Positions 25,844 through 34,555 are shown, counted from the stretch's first letter. The stretch: DNA of 64,000 nucleotides from Hymenobacter metallilatus (GCF_003944705.1 NZ_RWIS01000018.1:25659-89658), one strand, 5' to 3'. Notes: generated by a model not told the origin, from the sequence alone. Numbers and translations are program-made.

Positions 25844-26650
25844 TCAGAAACTCATGCTGGCGCTAATCCAGCGGTAGAGGCCGTAGAGGATGCCGGCCAC
25901 CAGCAACAGTGCGCCCACCCCGTAGAGCAGGTGCCGGTACCACGGCGTCGGAGGTTCGGTAGGGCCGGTAGCGGTGCCGTTTGCGGCCGTGTTCACCCCT
26001 CCCCGGGCAGCTTGCCCGAGGCCAGCATTGTTGGTCGCTGCGCTACTGGGGCCGTTGGCGACGGTGCCGGAGCCCCGGACCTTCAGTACTGTGGGGGCGG
26101 CATTGGTGACCGTTCCGTTCGGGGCCGTATTGATGCTCACGGAGCCCCGCGCTTTGATTTTGCGCGGTACTGCCCGGTCATAGCGTCGTTGCTCACGTCG
26201 TAGCTGCCGGGCATTAAAGCGCCGTTCACGTCGATTCACCGCAGCGGCCGTGCGTAAGTAGCGTCGCTGCTGGGAAGCGGTGAGGGCCGCAGGCGGGCGG
26301 TGCGGTCCTGAATCGGGTTGCACTACGGTTGTGGGCCGGGGTAGCAGCTCCTGAACCTGCCGGGCAGTTCCGGGACTGGCGCAGGCCGAGAGCCCCAGCA
26401 GCCCGCCGAGTAGGAGCGCCGGCACCAGGTTGGCCACGTCCTGCCCCTTGCGTTCAGCGGTGCGGCGAACAATGCCCAGCGCCCGGTCCGGCATCAACAT
26501 GAGCACGAGGCTCACCACCATCGGCACCCATGCGTCGCCCCAGGTGATACCCTGCACCACGAACACCGAGGTGAGGGTAGCCAGAAAAATTACTACGCCA
26601 ATAGCAGTGGTGATTCGTTCGCGTAAAACGTTATGCCGTAGCCGTTTCAT
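25844..26650 (-). CDS. Late-operon multi-pass membrane protein
   Basis: A 268-residue protein. Membrane helices lie at about 13-31 and 36-50, with a third near 75-90 containing LLGLSACASP, which resembles a lipobox in an internal position. A highly basic segment (RRYLRTAAAVNRRERRFNAR) and a Thr/Ala/Asn-rich beta-like repeat region (GSVSINTAPNGTVTNAA) follow, and a last membrane helix (HLLYGVGALLLVAGILYGLY) closes the protein. ATG 26650 is taken because it starts the basic/hydrophobic N-terminus. It overlaps the GH108 gene by 20 nt. A holin-like role is possible given the endolysin neighbour. Confidence 0.6.
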   Translation of the reverse strand: MKRLRHNVLRERITTAIGVVIFLATLTSVFVVQGITWGDAWVPMVVSLVLMLMPDRALGIVRRTAERKGQDVANLVPALLLGGLLGLSACASPGTARQVQELLPRPTTVVQPDSGPHRPPAALTASQQRRYLRTAAAVNRRERRFNARQLRREQRRYDRAVPRKIKARGSVSINTAPNGTVTNAAPTVLKVRGSGTVANGPSSAATNNAGLGQAARGGVNTAANGTATGPTEPPTPWYRHLLYGVGALLLVAGILYGLYRWISASMSF

Positions 26651-27308
26651 CGGGGGAGTTGCTGAAGGGGTTGCGCAGCTTGCCGCGCAGCATGTTGCTG
26701 ATAGAGGAACCAAGCCGCGAGGCCACCGAGGGCGACGACGAAACCGAGCTTTTTTTTTCCTGGTCGGGAAACTGCCGGATGCGGCGCAGCCAGGTATCGA
26801 GGAACTGGCCCATGCTCGGGTCGCGGCGCACTAAGTCCTGCACGTAGGCAATGCGGGCAGCCTTCAGGGCATTGTGCAGCGAAGCACCATCCACGGCGTT
26901 GATAGCTGCCAGCGTTTGCGGGCCGGGAGCACCGTCCACGGTTATTTTCTGCCGGAACTGGTACACCAGCACCCGTTGCAGCACCGTGGTAGCCCCGCCC
27001 GAGTTCGTGTAGAAGTCGTAGTATAGGTTAGCCACTGGTTGCGACCTGATACCGTCGCCGAGCATCTGGTTCCATGTGGCGCGGTAGAAGTTCACCACCA
27101 TCTGCTTCAGTTCGGCGTTGTCGATGTACTCGTTCCAGTACATATGGCGAGTGGCTTTCACGGCGTCGATGATGCGCCAGCCCGTCCAATTCGGGTGCGA
27201 GTTGCGGGCAATACCCATATAGGTTTCCCCGCCCTTGTCGCCTAGAATTTTAGCATATCCACCTTCGTTGCCATGCACGATGCGGTAAGCAGTAGAGAAG
27301 TCAGCCAT
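26631..27308 (-). CDS. GH108-type N-acetylmuramidase endolysin
   Basis: A 225-residue peptidoglycan hydrolase. Glycoside hydrolase family 108 features: catalytic Glu in GNEGGYAKILGDKGGETYMG (14-33) and the helical region WNEYIDNAELKQMVVNFY. A predicted peptidoglycan-binding part follows (about 115-165, TVDGAPGPQTLAAINAVDGA). The C-terminal 50 residues are Ser-rich and basic. It would cut the glycan strand during lysis. Stops and starts of its neighbours touch or overlap, so it is firmly inside the late operon. Confidence 0.88.
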   Translation of the reverse strand: MADFSTAYRIVHGNEGGYAKILGDKGGETYMGIARNSHPNWTGWRIIDAVKATRHMYWNEYIDNAELKQMVVNFYRATWNQMLGDGIRSQPVANLYYDFYTNSGGATTVLQRVLVYQFRQKITVDGAPGPQTLAAINAVDGASLHNALKAARIAYVQDLVRRDPSMGQFLDTWLRRIRQFPDQEKKSSVSSSPSVASRLGSSISNMLRGKLRNPFSNSPDETATA

Positions 27309-27556
27309 TAGCGAGAGATGTAGGCTTGATAAGCGTCTTTAGAGCGCACCCGCATCCGGCCGCGAAACCAGAGGGGCGTGTTATTGCGGTGGGGCTCACT
27401 CTTGAAATCCACCACGTTGTCGTTGTGCAGCACGCAGAAATGCGGAGCCCAGCGCCACCACCGGCCCCGGTGCCACTTAATGCGGCTGCCGGGGTTGGCG
27501 AGGCGGTAGAGCACGGCGAACAGCAGGCAGTTACCCTTGAAATGCAGCTCGGTCAT
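27308..27556 (-). CDS. Small late-operon protein, unknown
   Basis: An 82-residue protein rich in Arg, Trp and His (KWHRGRWWRWAPHFCVLH). It reads like a small compact domain that might bind cell wall or act as an inhibitor or partner of the flanking hydrolases, but I do not recognise it. It overlaps the M15 peptidase gene by 4 nt and the endolysin start by one nt. Confidence 0.55.
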   Translation of the reverse strand: MTELHFKGNCLLFAVLYRLANPGSRIKWHRGRWWRWAPHFCVLHNDNVVDFKSEPHRNNTPLWFRGRMRVRSKDAYQAYISR

Positions 27557-28065
27557 ACTGGCAGTACCCGGCCATCGAAGCGGGTTGTGTCGCCGGCCGG
27601 AGCTTGCGCTTTGGCCAGTAGGCGGAGGTTGGTGAGCGAAATGCGGCGGCCCTCGTCAACATGCACCGGGTCGTAGCCGGGTAAGCCGCCGTTGCGGGGG
27701 CTGGTGAAGTCGCCGCCCCACCGGAAGCCGGCTGCCCGGATTATGTCCGGGATGCCGCTGGCCTCCCACTCGGCTTTCGTCGAAGCCATGCGCAGGGCCT
27801 GATTGCCGTTGGTGGCGTTGATGTCCAGCCCCAGCCCGAAGTAGTGGTAGCCCAGGCTGGTATCAGATGGCCGCCAGGCGGAGGTGAGCACCACCGTCCA
27901 GCCGGTGCGGGCCTCAATTCGCAGCAAGAGGTTCAAAAACCGTTTGCGGGCAGCAGGGTGCAGCTGGTAGAGCAGGCCCCAGCGGGCGGGAATACTGGTA
28001 TCGGAGCTGAGGGTTAGGGCCACCACCGTTAGGCCCGCTACGCCCCACCAAAAGGCCGTGCTCAT
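27553..28065 (-). CDS. M15-family peptidase (D,D- or L,D-endopeptidase type), membrane-anchored
   Basis: A 170-residue protein with an N-terminal membrane helix (TAFWWGVAGLTVVALTL), then a zinc peptidase domain of the VanY/M15 type. It shows TSAWRPSD, the HYFGLGLDINA zinc-ligand stretch (His and Asp), the RWGGDF motif and the final zinc His in YDPVHVDEG. It would cleave peptide stems of peptidoglycan. Together with the GH108 and SLT enzymes it is one of three wall-cutting enzymes in the operon. Confidence 0.85.
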   Translation of the reverse strand: MSTAFWWGVAGLTVVALTLSSDTSIPARWGLLYQLHPAARKRFLNLLLRIEARTGWTVVLTSAWRPSDTSLGYHYFGLGLDINATNGNQALRMASTKAEWEASGIPDIIRAAGFRWGGDFTSPRNGGLPGYDPVHVDEGRRISLTNLRLLAKAQAPAGDTTRFDGRVLPV

Positions 28066-28763
28066 GTGCCGTATTTGTTGAGAAAGAAGCTCTTAATGGC
28101 ATTAACCGCGTCGGCAGTCATGTTCTTGCCCACACCACGCCTCATGTAGGCATCCGCGTCAGCCTGACCGAACACCACCACTTCCTCAGCATCTACCCAA
28201 AAGTTTACCCGGAAGTCGCTGCCATTGGTGGCGTACACCTGAAGCATTCGGGGGTAGTTGGGCGAGGGCTGAAATTCCTTGCCCGTCAGGTAGCCCAACC
28301 AGGTGCCGTTAGGTATCATGGTAATAGCTGTAGAGGGCAGGCCGTAGCCATCCGGGAAGCCCCCAGTGCTCCGGAGTCGCTCGTAGATGGTTTCACCGTT
28401 CAGGCTTTGCACAAACACCAGGCGGCCAGGCGTCATTGGCCCTACGGTGGGCAAGCGGGTCGGCAATTTGGTGCCCGTGGGCGTGCTCGTGGTAGGCTTT
28501 GGAGGCGTAGGGGTGCTAGTACCCGTGGCCGGCAAGCTGGCCGGCAGTTGGGAGGCCGACGTGGTGCCGGCGCGGAACCACGCCAGTGCCGCGCCTCCGG
28601 CCAGGGCAACCAGTAACAGCGAGGTAGTGGAAAACCCGCCTATTTCAGCCGCAGCAGGCGTTTGAGCAGCCGAGCGAGGCGTGTTTTCGCGCCGGGGCCG
28701 GGCAACAGTGTTCGAGCCACTCGGCCGTTTGCGGCCGGGTGGATACATCAGGTCTTGAGCCAT
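28062..28763 (-). CDS. Late-operon single-pass membrane protein
   Basis: A 233-residue protein. A basic, Pro-rich N-terminal region of about 40 residues is followed by one membrane helix (STTSLLLVALAGGAALAWF), then a Thr/Pro linker (about 75-105) and a C-terminal soluble domain of about 120 residues (GRLVFVQSLNGETIYERLRS and NFWVDAEEVVVFGQADADAY). The C-terminal part has a small beta-barrel look. Unknown family; probable virion membrane protein by context. Confidence 0.62.
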   Translation of the reverse strand: MAQDLMYPPGRKRPSGSNTVARPRRENTPRSAAQTPAAAEIGGFSTTSLLLVALAGGAALAWFRAGTTSASQLPASLPATGTSTPTPPKPTTSTPTGTKLPTRLPTVGPMTPGRLVFVQSLNGETIYERLRSTGGFPDGYGLPSTAITMIPNGTWLGYLTGKEFQPSPNYPRMLQVYATNGSDFRVNFWVDAEEVVVFGQADADAYMRRGVGKNMTADAVNAIKSFFLNKYGT

Positions 28764-28769
28764 TGCAAG

Positions 28770-29450
28770 TTAGATTAGGGGAACGAGTTGCACCGTGGGT
28801 GCTGCCACGTAGCGGCGCTGGTTCTGGTACAGGAATCCGTGGAGCACCCGCCCACCGGGGAGCATCATTGTCTCATCGTGGGGGCCGAGGCGTGTGCGCG
28901 GCCCCGTTTGGCTGACTGGTTCCAGCTTGTCGTCGAGGATAGTGGACGGGGCCGTGGTAATGAGCTGCTGGGTGACGAGCAGTCCGGGGTCGAGCACGTT
29001 GCCGAGGCCAGTGCTCAGGGCGGCCTGAAACTGGGCCATTTCGTCGGTAGCAAGTTCGGCGGTGAGGTCGGCGTACAGGTCGCGGGTATAGAGGGCCTTG
29101 TACTTGTTGGCCACCAGGACAAACGGCACGTTGTTGCTGCGCATGTCGCGGGCCACCTGGTAGAGAGCTTCCTCATCGGTACCGTCGCCGAACCAGTCGT
29201 TCCACCACTCGTGGCCGCTGTTCATGGCCGCGTAGCAGCGGGAAGCGAAGGCGAGGGCCAGCCCATCGGCCGAATTAGCTCCCACGTCCTTAATAGCCTT
29301 GTCCCGCTGCATGGTTTGTAGAATCTTCCGAAACAGCAGGAACGCGCCCCCGGCAACGGCTAGGAAGAAGCCGCCGGTCAGCAGGTACCGCATCACCCGA
29401 GAACTGGCCAGGGTAGAAACGGCCGTAGAAGTTGCGAGTACAGGGAGCAT
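28770..29450 (-). CDS. Annexin-like, membrane-anchored late protein
   Basis: A 226-residue protein with a membrane helix at about 20-42 (MRYLLTGGFFLAVAGGAFLLF). Residues of about 67-135 read like one annexin repeat: FGDGTDEEALYQVARDM, then ANKYKALYTRDLYADLTAEL, matching the annexin order GxGTDE, helix, YxxxYxxDLxxDLxxEL. Annexins bind membranes through calcium; whether this one does is unknown. The last 60 residues carry an MMLPGGRVLHGFLYQNQRRY segment that looks beta-rich. Likely a membrane-face structural protein of the particle. Confidence 0.6.
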   Translation of the reverse strand: MLPVLATSTAVSTLASSRVMRYLLTGGFFLAVAGGAFLLFRKILQTMQRDKAIKDVGANSADGLALAFASRCYAAMNSGHEWWNDWFGDGTDEEALYQVARDMRSNNVPFVLVANKYKALYTRDLYADLTAELATDEMAQFQAALSTGLGNVLDPGLLVTQQLITTAPSTILDDKLEPVSQTGPRTRLGPHDETMMLPGGRVLHGFLYQNQRRYVAAPTVQLVPLI

Positions 29451-29456
29451 AAGCGG

Positions 29457-29648
29457 TTAGATAAACGAGGCAAACTGCCGGATTTTCTGATTGATACCGG
29501 GCTTGCTGGCTTTGCGGGCCAGGGTTTCCAGGTTATCCGTTTCGATATGCTGCAGGATGGTGGAAAGGGCCGTAACCCGGCGAGTAGCATCCATCGAATC
29601 CTGGGCTTCGAGCGTGATGGTGGGCGAAAACGTCTTTTTAGCGGACAT
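29457..29648 (-). CDS. Small late-operon protein
   Basis: A 63-residue helical protein (SAKKTFSPTITLEAQDSMDA then RRVTALSTILQHIETDNLET). No membrane segment. It overlaps the coiled-coil gene by one nt and precedes the annexin-like gene by 6 nt. Not recognised. Confidence 0.55.
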   Translation of the reverse strand: MSAKKTFSPTITLEAQDSMDATRRVTALSTILQHIETDNLETLARKASKPGINQKIRQFASFI

Positions 29649-30472
29649 TACATTCGGGGGGTAAACTGTTGAAGCACTTGTTCCAGCGCGGCCGGGTTGT
29701 GGGCTAGTTGATTGAACACTACGTAGAGTTTGGTGGCTGTACCCTCATCCACCGACTTCAGCACGTCGCCGGCCGCCTCCACCACCTGCCGGTGCCCGGG
29801 GCTGAGGCCAGCGAGTGAAGCATCTGCCCCACCCCCGAGTTGCGGCGCCGGAGCTACACCCAGCATCTTACCGAAAAGCATGGTTACCACTTCGGGAGGC
29901 AGCCCACCCAACGATTCAGTAATTCCAGCGAGGCCCTTCTTCTGGTTGGCTTCCACGCCCTGCAGTTCCAGTGCGTGCTCCCGGTCCTTGAATTTCAGGT
30001 CGAGGCCCAGTTTGTCGTTATCGTCCTTCAGGCGGCGGTTCTCCTCTTCCTTCATCCGCACTGTGTCGCGCAGCTCACGGATAGTATCGTCCTTTTCACG
30101 CAACCGGGTATCCTTCTCGTTGAGCAGGTAGCTGGTGAAGTTGTCAGCACCAGCATACCCGGAGGCCGGGGCTGCAAAGTGCGACGAAGAAGGTTGAAAG
30201 GTCGGTACTGGCACGTCGGTAGGGGGTTCAGGGCCGGCCAGAGGCGCGGCAGAGAGGTCAAGTATTTCTTCCAGCACTTTAGAACTGCCGTTCCGCCGGT
30301 ACACGGCCAATTTCAGGGCTTGCGTGGGATACTGCTGCCGGGCCTGAGCAACAGCCCGCTGCACGGCCGCCACATCGGCCATATCGAGGTTGCGGGCAAT
30401 TGGCCGCTTGTCGTCGCCGCGTAGGTAGTATAGTTGCCCGGTGTGGCCAGGTGCGGGGGTGAGCATCATCAT
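29648..30472 (-). CDS. Coiled-coil late protein
   Basis: A 274-residue soluble protein. N-terminal 75 residues: small mixed domain (HTGQLYYLRGDDKRPIARNL, then a VQRAVAQARQQYPTQALKLA helix). About 115-180 is a charged coiled coil with heptad pattern (REKDDTIRELRDTVRMKEEE). The C-terminal 85 residues are helical (GLPPEVVTMLFGKMLG). It overlaps the SGNH gene by 4 nt. It may be an adaptor or stalk that carries the spike; this is inference from order only. Confidence 0.6.
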   Translation of the reverse strand: MMMLTPAPGHTGQLYYLRGDDKRPIARNLDMADVAAVQRAVAQARQQYPTQALKLAVYRRNGSSKVLEEILDLSAAPLAGPEPPTDVPVPTFQPSSSHFAAPASGYAGADNFTSYLLNEKDTRLREKDDTIRELRDTVRMKEEENRRLKDDNDKLGLDLKFKDREHALELQGVEANQKKGLAGITESLGGLPPEVVTMLFGKMLGVAPAPQLGGGADASLAGLSPGHRQVVEAAGDVLKSVDEGTATKLYVVFNQLAHNPAALEQVLQQFTPRM

Positions 30473-32490
30473 ATAACCGGAACAAAACCCGCTCCTTGCG
30501 GCAGGTACAGCTTACCACCTCCATCTATATCTACTGCCAGGAACAAGTCACCGGTGTACGTCGTGACGAAGTCATATACTTTCTGCCAGGTTGCCCCATT
30601 ATCAGCACTTTGCTCCAGTACGAACTTACCCGTCGTGGTGCTCTCATAGCGCCGGACACGTAGAAATGAATTCAGTGTCACCAAGGCACCCAGGACAACC
30701 GTATTCGTGCCGTTATCCCGCTTGGCAATGGTTTTATTCGGCGTTTCCTCGCTAATGCTGGCATTCCACACGCCGAGCAGGAACGTACCAAATCCGCCTT
30801 CTACGTTTGTCGTCTTGACGCCCAATACCGCATCAAATGCATCTCCCGCAGGATTTTTGAAGCCAAACCAGCCATCCGTCCCCGCTGGCAGCTTTTGATT
30901 GAACAGCCCGGGATTACCATAGGTACCTGGCACGCCGTTATTGACGATAGGGGCATACACTCCAGGGCTCACACTGGCTATCCGGGCCCCGGTGGGCGTG
31001 TAGGACATGGCCGCCTGTGCGTAGCTCTGATACGTATTGGGCACCATGTAGCCATTGGCTTTCGCGGCAATTTTACTGGCCCCGGAATTGGAGGGATGAA
31101 TACCATCTGACTGGGTGTCGGCGGCAACCGTTTCCGCCTTGAAGGCATCATTCACGGCAACAAAAGCCAATGGATACCCGGGAAAAGCTGCCTGCAAAGC
31201 AGTTTTGCGGCTTTCTGTTCCGGCTGTCAGATAGGGCCCGTAGGTTGGATAGCCCGGATAATTATACCCGATACCAGGCGCATTGCTGGCCAGCGGGATA
31301 TCGTGTATGAAGGCGGCAATAGCAGCCGCCTCAATAGGCGACTTCAACGTGACAGCGTAATCCCATGCGCCTATCTTGCCTTCATCCAGAAAGCGAAGTT
31401 CTACGGAATGAGACCCGGTGCCCAAACCGTGCAGAACGATAGCATCGTTGATGATGCCCGCTTGCGTGTACTGATCATTGCTGACCGGAATAGAACTGAT
31501 GACGGCTCGTCCAGTGGGGTCATACGTCGTCTTGAGTTGGCCATCCACGCGCACCTCGATGCGACTCATGTTGACGACGCTTCCATCACAACCCCAGGTA
31601 CCAATGGCAATCCGGTCACCGTTGATGCTAAAGGTGAGTGTTTCGCCGGCGGTAACAGATTGCTTCCAGAAGCAGTTGGCAGCGGCCCGGCTCATGTCAT
31701 TGCGCCGATACCAGAGCGCCCGGCTGCCCCAATCACTCATCACAGCCTCACTCGGAAACCCAACGTAGCCGTGCGAATAGGTCGCTAGAGGTGTCCCACT
31801 AATATGTTCGGCAAAGACAATGTTTTTCGAGAAGTGAATGGCTAGGACCGCCCGGTGGGCCGCATTAATCATGGCGTATCGGCGGGTCGGGTCGTCTTCT
31901 TGCGAAATCCGCAGGTTATTGTAGCCCATCTGACATTCCAGGGGCGCAAACACGTTGGCTGGATAGTTCGTCATTGCCAGGGCGGCTTGCTTGCGCACCC
32001 CGGAGCCAGAACTCGCCAGGTTATTCACCTGCAGCGTGGAATAAAATGTTGTGCCAGGGGCGACAACAAAGTTCTGGCTGTTGTAGGCGTTGTTTACGGT
32101 CAGACCTAACGTGGAGCACAGCCGCTGGATCCAAGAAATACCCGTTGTATCAACGTTGAGCCCCGTCGTCATGCTGTCACCAAGAATGATGGAGCCATGA
32201 ATGATACTCGGGAAGGAGGCTTGAACTTCCAGAGGGGGTAAGGCAATCAACGATAACACGGCACCCGGAATGTCATACCCAACCGACGACGATTCAACGA
32301 GGTAGAAATTTCCCGCTTTCAGTACCGACACGGCGTTGAACGGACTGCCGGGCGCATACGCCTGCCAGCCGCTGCCAGCATCGTTGATGCGGTAGATTTT
32401 CACCAGGTTCGACCGGAACGGCGCGGAGGCCAGCGGCAGGTCGGGCGCGTTGAAAAAGATATGCTGAAGTTTCTTCGGTATCGTCGCCAT
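30469..32490 (-). CDS. SGNH/GDSL hydrolase spike-like protein
   Basis: A 673-residue protein. The first 70 residues form a small attachment domain. The SGNH hydrolase shows block I GDSMTTGLN near 101-109, a block III-like GYNNLR, and block V DGIHPSNSGA near 460-469. Between them is an insertion of about 150 residues with beta-sandwich features (EVRVDGQLKTTYDPTGRAVI). The C-terminal 150 residues look like a lectin-type beta domain (FGTFLLGVWNASISEE, KFVLEQSADNGATW). This layout fits a receptor-binding spike with esterase activity on surface sugars. Target unknown. Confidence 0.75.
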   Translation of the reverse strand: MATIPKKLQHIFFNAPDLPLASAPFRSNLVKIYRINDAGSGWQAYAPGSPFNAVSVLKAGNFYLVESSSVGYDIPGAVLSLIALPPLEVQASFPSIIHGSIILGDSMTTGLNVDTTGISWIQRLCSTLGLTVNNAYNSQNFVVAPGTTFYSTLQVNNLASSGSGVRKQAALAMTNYPANVFAPLECQMGYNNLRISQEDDPTRRYAMINAAHRAVLAIHFSKNIVFAEHISGTPLATYSHGYVGFPSEAVMSDWGSRALWYRRNDMSRAAANCFWKQSVTAGETLTFSINGDRIAIGTWGCDGSVVNMSRIEVRVDGQLKTTYDPTGRAVISSIPVSNDQYTQAGIINDAIVLHGLGTGSHSVELRFLDEGKIGAWDYAVTLKSPIEAAAIAAFIHDIPLASNAPGIGYNYPGYPTYGPYLTAGTESRKTALQAAFPGYPLAFVAVNDAFKAETVAADTQSDGIHPSNSGASKIAAKANGYMVPNTYQSYAQAAMSYTPTGARIASVSPGVYAPIVNNGVPGTYGNPGLFNQKLPAGTDGWFGFKNPAGDAFDAVLGVKTTNVEGGFGTFLLGVWNASISEETPNKTIAKRDNGTNTVVLGALVTLNSFLRVRRYESTTTGKFVLEQSADNGATWQKVYDFVTTYTGDLFLAVDIDGGGKLYLPQGAGFVPVI

Positions 32491-32496
32491 AGGGGC

Positions 32497-33168
32497 TTAG
32501 AAAGTCACGGTTCCGTTGATGAATGTGCTGGTGTAGGTCTGGCCGGCGTGCTCGAAGCTGAAAGATTTGCCCACGTAGCGGCCCAGGAAGACCACGTTGG
32601 CCACCGGGGTACCGCCCACGCTGATGTCCATTGAGCACGGCAGCGAGTCGCCAGAGCTGAGGGGGTCGTAGCGGAACATCTGTGCCCCGCTGCTGGTCAG
32701 CTCTACCCCGTCGTAACTGTCGCTGGGGCCGGTGAGGGTGCGGCCCCACGGGATGGTGCAGACCAGGGCGGCTACGGCCAGCGCCTTCGCGCTCTGCCAG
32801 GCTTTGGTATCCGCGTCCGCCTGATGTTGGGTACTGGAGGCCGTGCCCGTGCGGGTCACGGAAGCACCTACGCCGGGCTTATCGGTGCCGCACACGGCCG
32901 TATAGTCCTTGGTGGCCGAGTAGGTGACCGGCGCAGCGGCCGGCACCACGGTGCACACCAGGGCGGCCGTAGCCTCCGCCAGCGCGGCCTGATACGCTAA
33001 CCCATCCGCCTCCTCCTGGCTCAGAAAGCTGGTTTTGGTAGCCGTGCGGGTAACCGGAGCCCCCGTCTTACCGGTTGGGCAGGTGGCCGTGGCGGACTTG
33101 GTGGCAGTATACTCCAGGGGCTGGTACGCCGCGCCCCCGGAGGGGCGGAAGTTGGTGATGCCGCTCAT
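32497..33168 (-). CDS. DUF5977-repeat protein
   Basis: A 223-residue protein with two DUF5977-type repeats at about 23-72 and 80-130. Each has a Cys-Pro/Gly-Thr turn (CPTGKTGAPVTRTATKTSFL, CGTDKPGVGASVTRTGTASS) followed by a helix ending in ALVC. The last 90 residues are beta-rich (DSYDGVELTSSGAQMFRYDP). DUF5977 repeats occur in large surface and phage fibre proteins of Bacteroidota. Sitting next to the spike candidate, it is probably part of the host-recognition or spike-base complex. Confidence 0.72.
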   Translation of the reverse strand: MSGITNFRPSGGAAYQPLEYTATKSATATCPTGKTGAPVTRTATKTSFLSQEEADGLAYQAALAEATAALVCTVVPAAAPVTYSATKDYTAVCGTDKPGVGASVTRTGTASSTQHQADADTKAWQSAKALAVAALVCTIPWGRTLTGPSDSYDGVELTSSGAQMFRYDPLSSGDSLPCSMDISVGGTPVANVVFLGRYVGKSFSFEHAGQTYTSTFINGTVTF

Positions 33169-33452
33169 TTCTGCTGACAGTTCAGGACGGATTTGGTCAC
33201 ATTTACCCGGCGCGTGCCGCCCTCCTGCGCGAAGCGGCCGACAATGGTCCCCTCGTAGGGCGTGTTGCCCAGGCAGTCAAAGCTGCGGGCCGTGCCGGGC
33301 GGCAGGGGCACGTACACCGGGCTTTGCTTGTTGAAGGCCACTTCGGCCGGCACCGTGCCGTGGTTTTCCACGGTGAAGGAATAGCACCCCTCCAGCTCGG
33401 AAATAAACGTGGGGCCGACGTGCGTTTCGACGTTGATTTTGATGCTGGCCAC
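33165..33452 (-). CDS. Small beta-sandwich late protein
   Basis: A 95-residue protein with alternating strands (ASIKINVETHVGPTF, CYSFTVENHGTVPAEVAF, YEGTIVGRFAQEGGTRRV), like a small Ig-like or jelly-roll domain. Four-nt overlap with the DUF5977 gene. Might be a minor capsid or vertex protein; unrecognised by sequence. Confidence 0.58.
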   Translation of the reverse strand: MASIKINVETHVGPTFISELEGCYSFTVENHGTVPAEVAFNKQSPVYVPLPPGTARSFDCLGNTPYEGTIVGRFAQEGGTRRVNVTKSVLNCQQK

Positions 33453-33458
33453 GGCGCT

Positions 33459-33821
33459 CTAGCGTTCCAGCGTGAATACCACGTCCACGTCGAGCGTATC
33501 GGTCAGCAGCTCGGGCACGTACACCTGCACCGTAATCCGCTGGTTGCGGTTCACGATGGCCACGGGCGTATTGCGTAAAGGCTTGGGGCAGTCGATGCCG
33601 GCCTCCAGGTGCTGACTGTTGCACTGCGACACGTAGGTAGCCGTATCGTCATGGATACCCAGCTGAAATTGCGTCAGGCCTCCCCGATTGTTGGCGTAGG
33701 CCACCACCCCAGTCGCACGGGCATAGGTGGAATCCAGGGCTTCAGAAACGGGCTGGTAAGTGCCTGTGGGCGTACCAGCGGGCAGAATCACTTTCAGGGA
33801 TTGGGAACGGGTTTCGGCCAT
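33459..33821 (-). CDS. Small beta-rich late protein
   Basis: A 120-residue protein composed of beta strands (SQSLKVILPAGTPTG, RITVQVYVPELLTDTLDVDV). Start taken at 33821 (MAETRSQ); ATG 33830 is also possible. It follows the capsid-protein candidate across a hairpin. Candidate minor capsid or penton protein, inferred from size, fold type and position. Confidence 0.58.
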   Translation of the reverse strand: MAETRSQSLKVILPAGTPTGTYQPVSEALDSTYARATGVVAYANNRGGLTQFQLGIHDDTATYVSQCNSQHLEAGIDCPKPLRNTPVAIVNRNQRITVQVYVPELLTDTLDVDVVFTLER

Positions 33822-33858
33822 GATTGTCAAGGATGTAAATGCGAAATACTTGCACCTG

Positions 33859-33892
33859 AAAAGCCCCGACAGCGAACTGACGGGGCTTTTTT
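33859..33892 (-). terminator. Hairpin downstream of the capsid-protein candidate
   Basis: AAAAGCCCCG and CGGGGCTTTTTT form a 10-bp stem around a 14-nt loop. It lies inside the operon and could partially terminate or protect mRNA ends, giving the upstream gene higher expression. Confidence 0.75.
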
Positions 33893-33911
33893 GACGCAGA
33901 AAGAGGCGGAG

Positions 33912-34496
33912 TTACGCCGTGCGCGGGCCGCTGATGAACAGCTCCACGAAGTGCTTCGGGCCGGAAGCCAGCGCCAGGCCATCAGGGAACTTCAGTTGGA
34001 TTTCGATGTCCGTCTGGGGCTGCAACAGACGCAGGGCCTGCAGGTAGTAGGCATCGTCCCCGATGTTCTGGTTACCGGCATCATTCACGAGCAGGCGCTG
34101 CACCGGAATTTCGATGAGCTTCTTGCCGCTCTGGTTGATGATGAGGTGAGCCCCGATGAGCACGTCCGGGCACGACGACATCTTGTTGCTGTAGGTCTGC
34201 TTCACGACACCATCCGTGTCATTGGAAGCGGCCGTGCCGTAGGCGAAGCGGATGCTTTCGATTACCTGCAGCTGGCCGGCTGGCAGCTGCTTTTTGTCGA
34301 AAGAGGATACACCTACCACCTGCGACGTGTTGGAGTCAATCAGGTTGACAATACCGCTGTTGCTGCTGGTAATGTCTTTGCGGATGTACAGGTCACCATC
34401 CGCCACGCGGGGAATATCCTGGATACCGGGGGCTGATACCCCCATAGCGGCCAGCAATACAATTTGAGCGGCCGAAAACAGAGCAGATTTCTGCAT
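33912..34496 (-). CDS. Major capsid protein candidate (beta-rich)
   Basis: A 194-residue protein. Residues 1-22 form a short hydrophobic N-terminus (QKSALFSAAQIVLLAAMGVS). A series of predicted strands follows (DGDLYIRKDITSSNSGIVNL, GQLQVIESIRFAYG, KLIEIPVQRLLV, DIEIQLKFPDG) and an ending KHFVELFISG, consistent with a jelly-roll. No similarity that I can name. Supporting its role as the main particle protein: it sits among structural genes and is the only gene of the operon isolated by stem-loops on both sides (34556-34589 and 33859-33892), as expected for a very highly expressed product. ATG 34496 is preferred over 34559. Confidence 0.55.
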   Translation of the reverse strand: MQKSALFSAAQIVLLAAMGVSAPGIQDIPRVADGDLYIRKDITSSNSGIVNLIDSNTSQVVGVSSFDKKQLPAGQLQVIESIRFAYGTAASNDTDGVVKQTYSNKMSSCPDVLIGAHLIINQSGKKLIEIPVQRLLVNDAGNQNIGDDAYYLQALRLLQPQTDIEIQLKFPDGLALASGPKHFVELFISGPRTA

Positions 34497-34555
34497 GAGT
34501 TGTGAAATGAAAAACGAGAAATGAGGAAAATCGAGAAGTTGAAAGCGGAAGCGGG

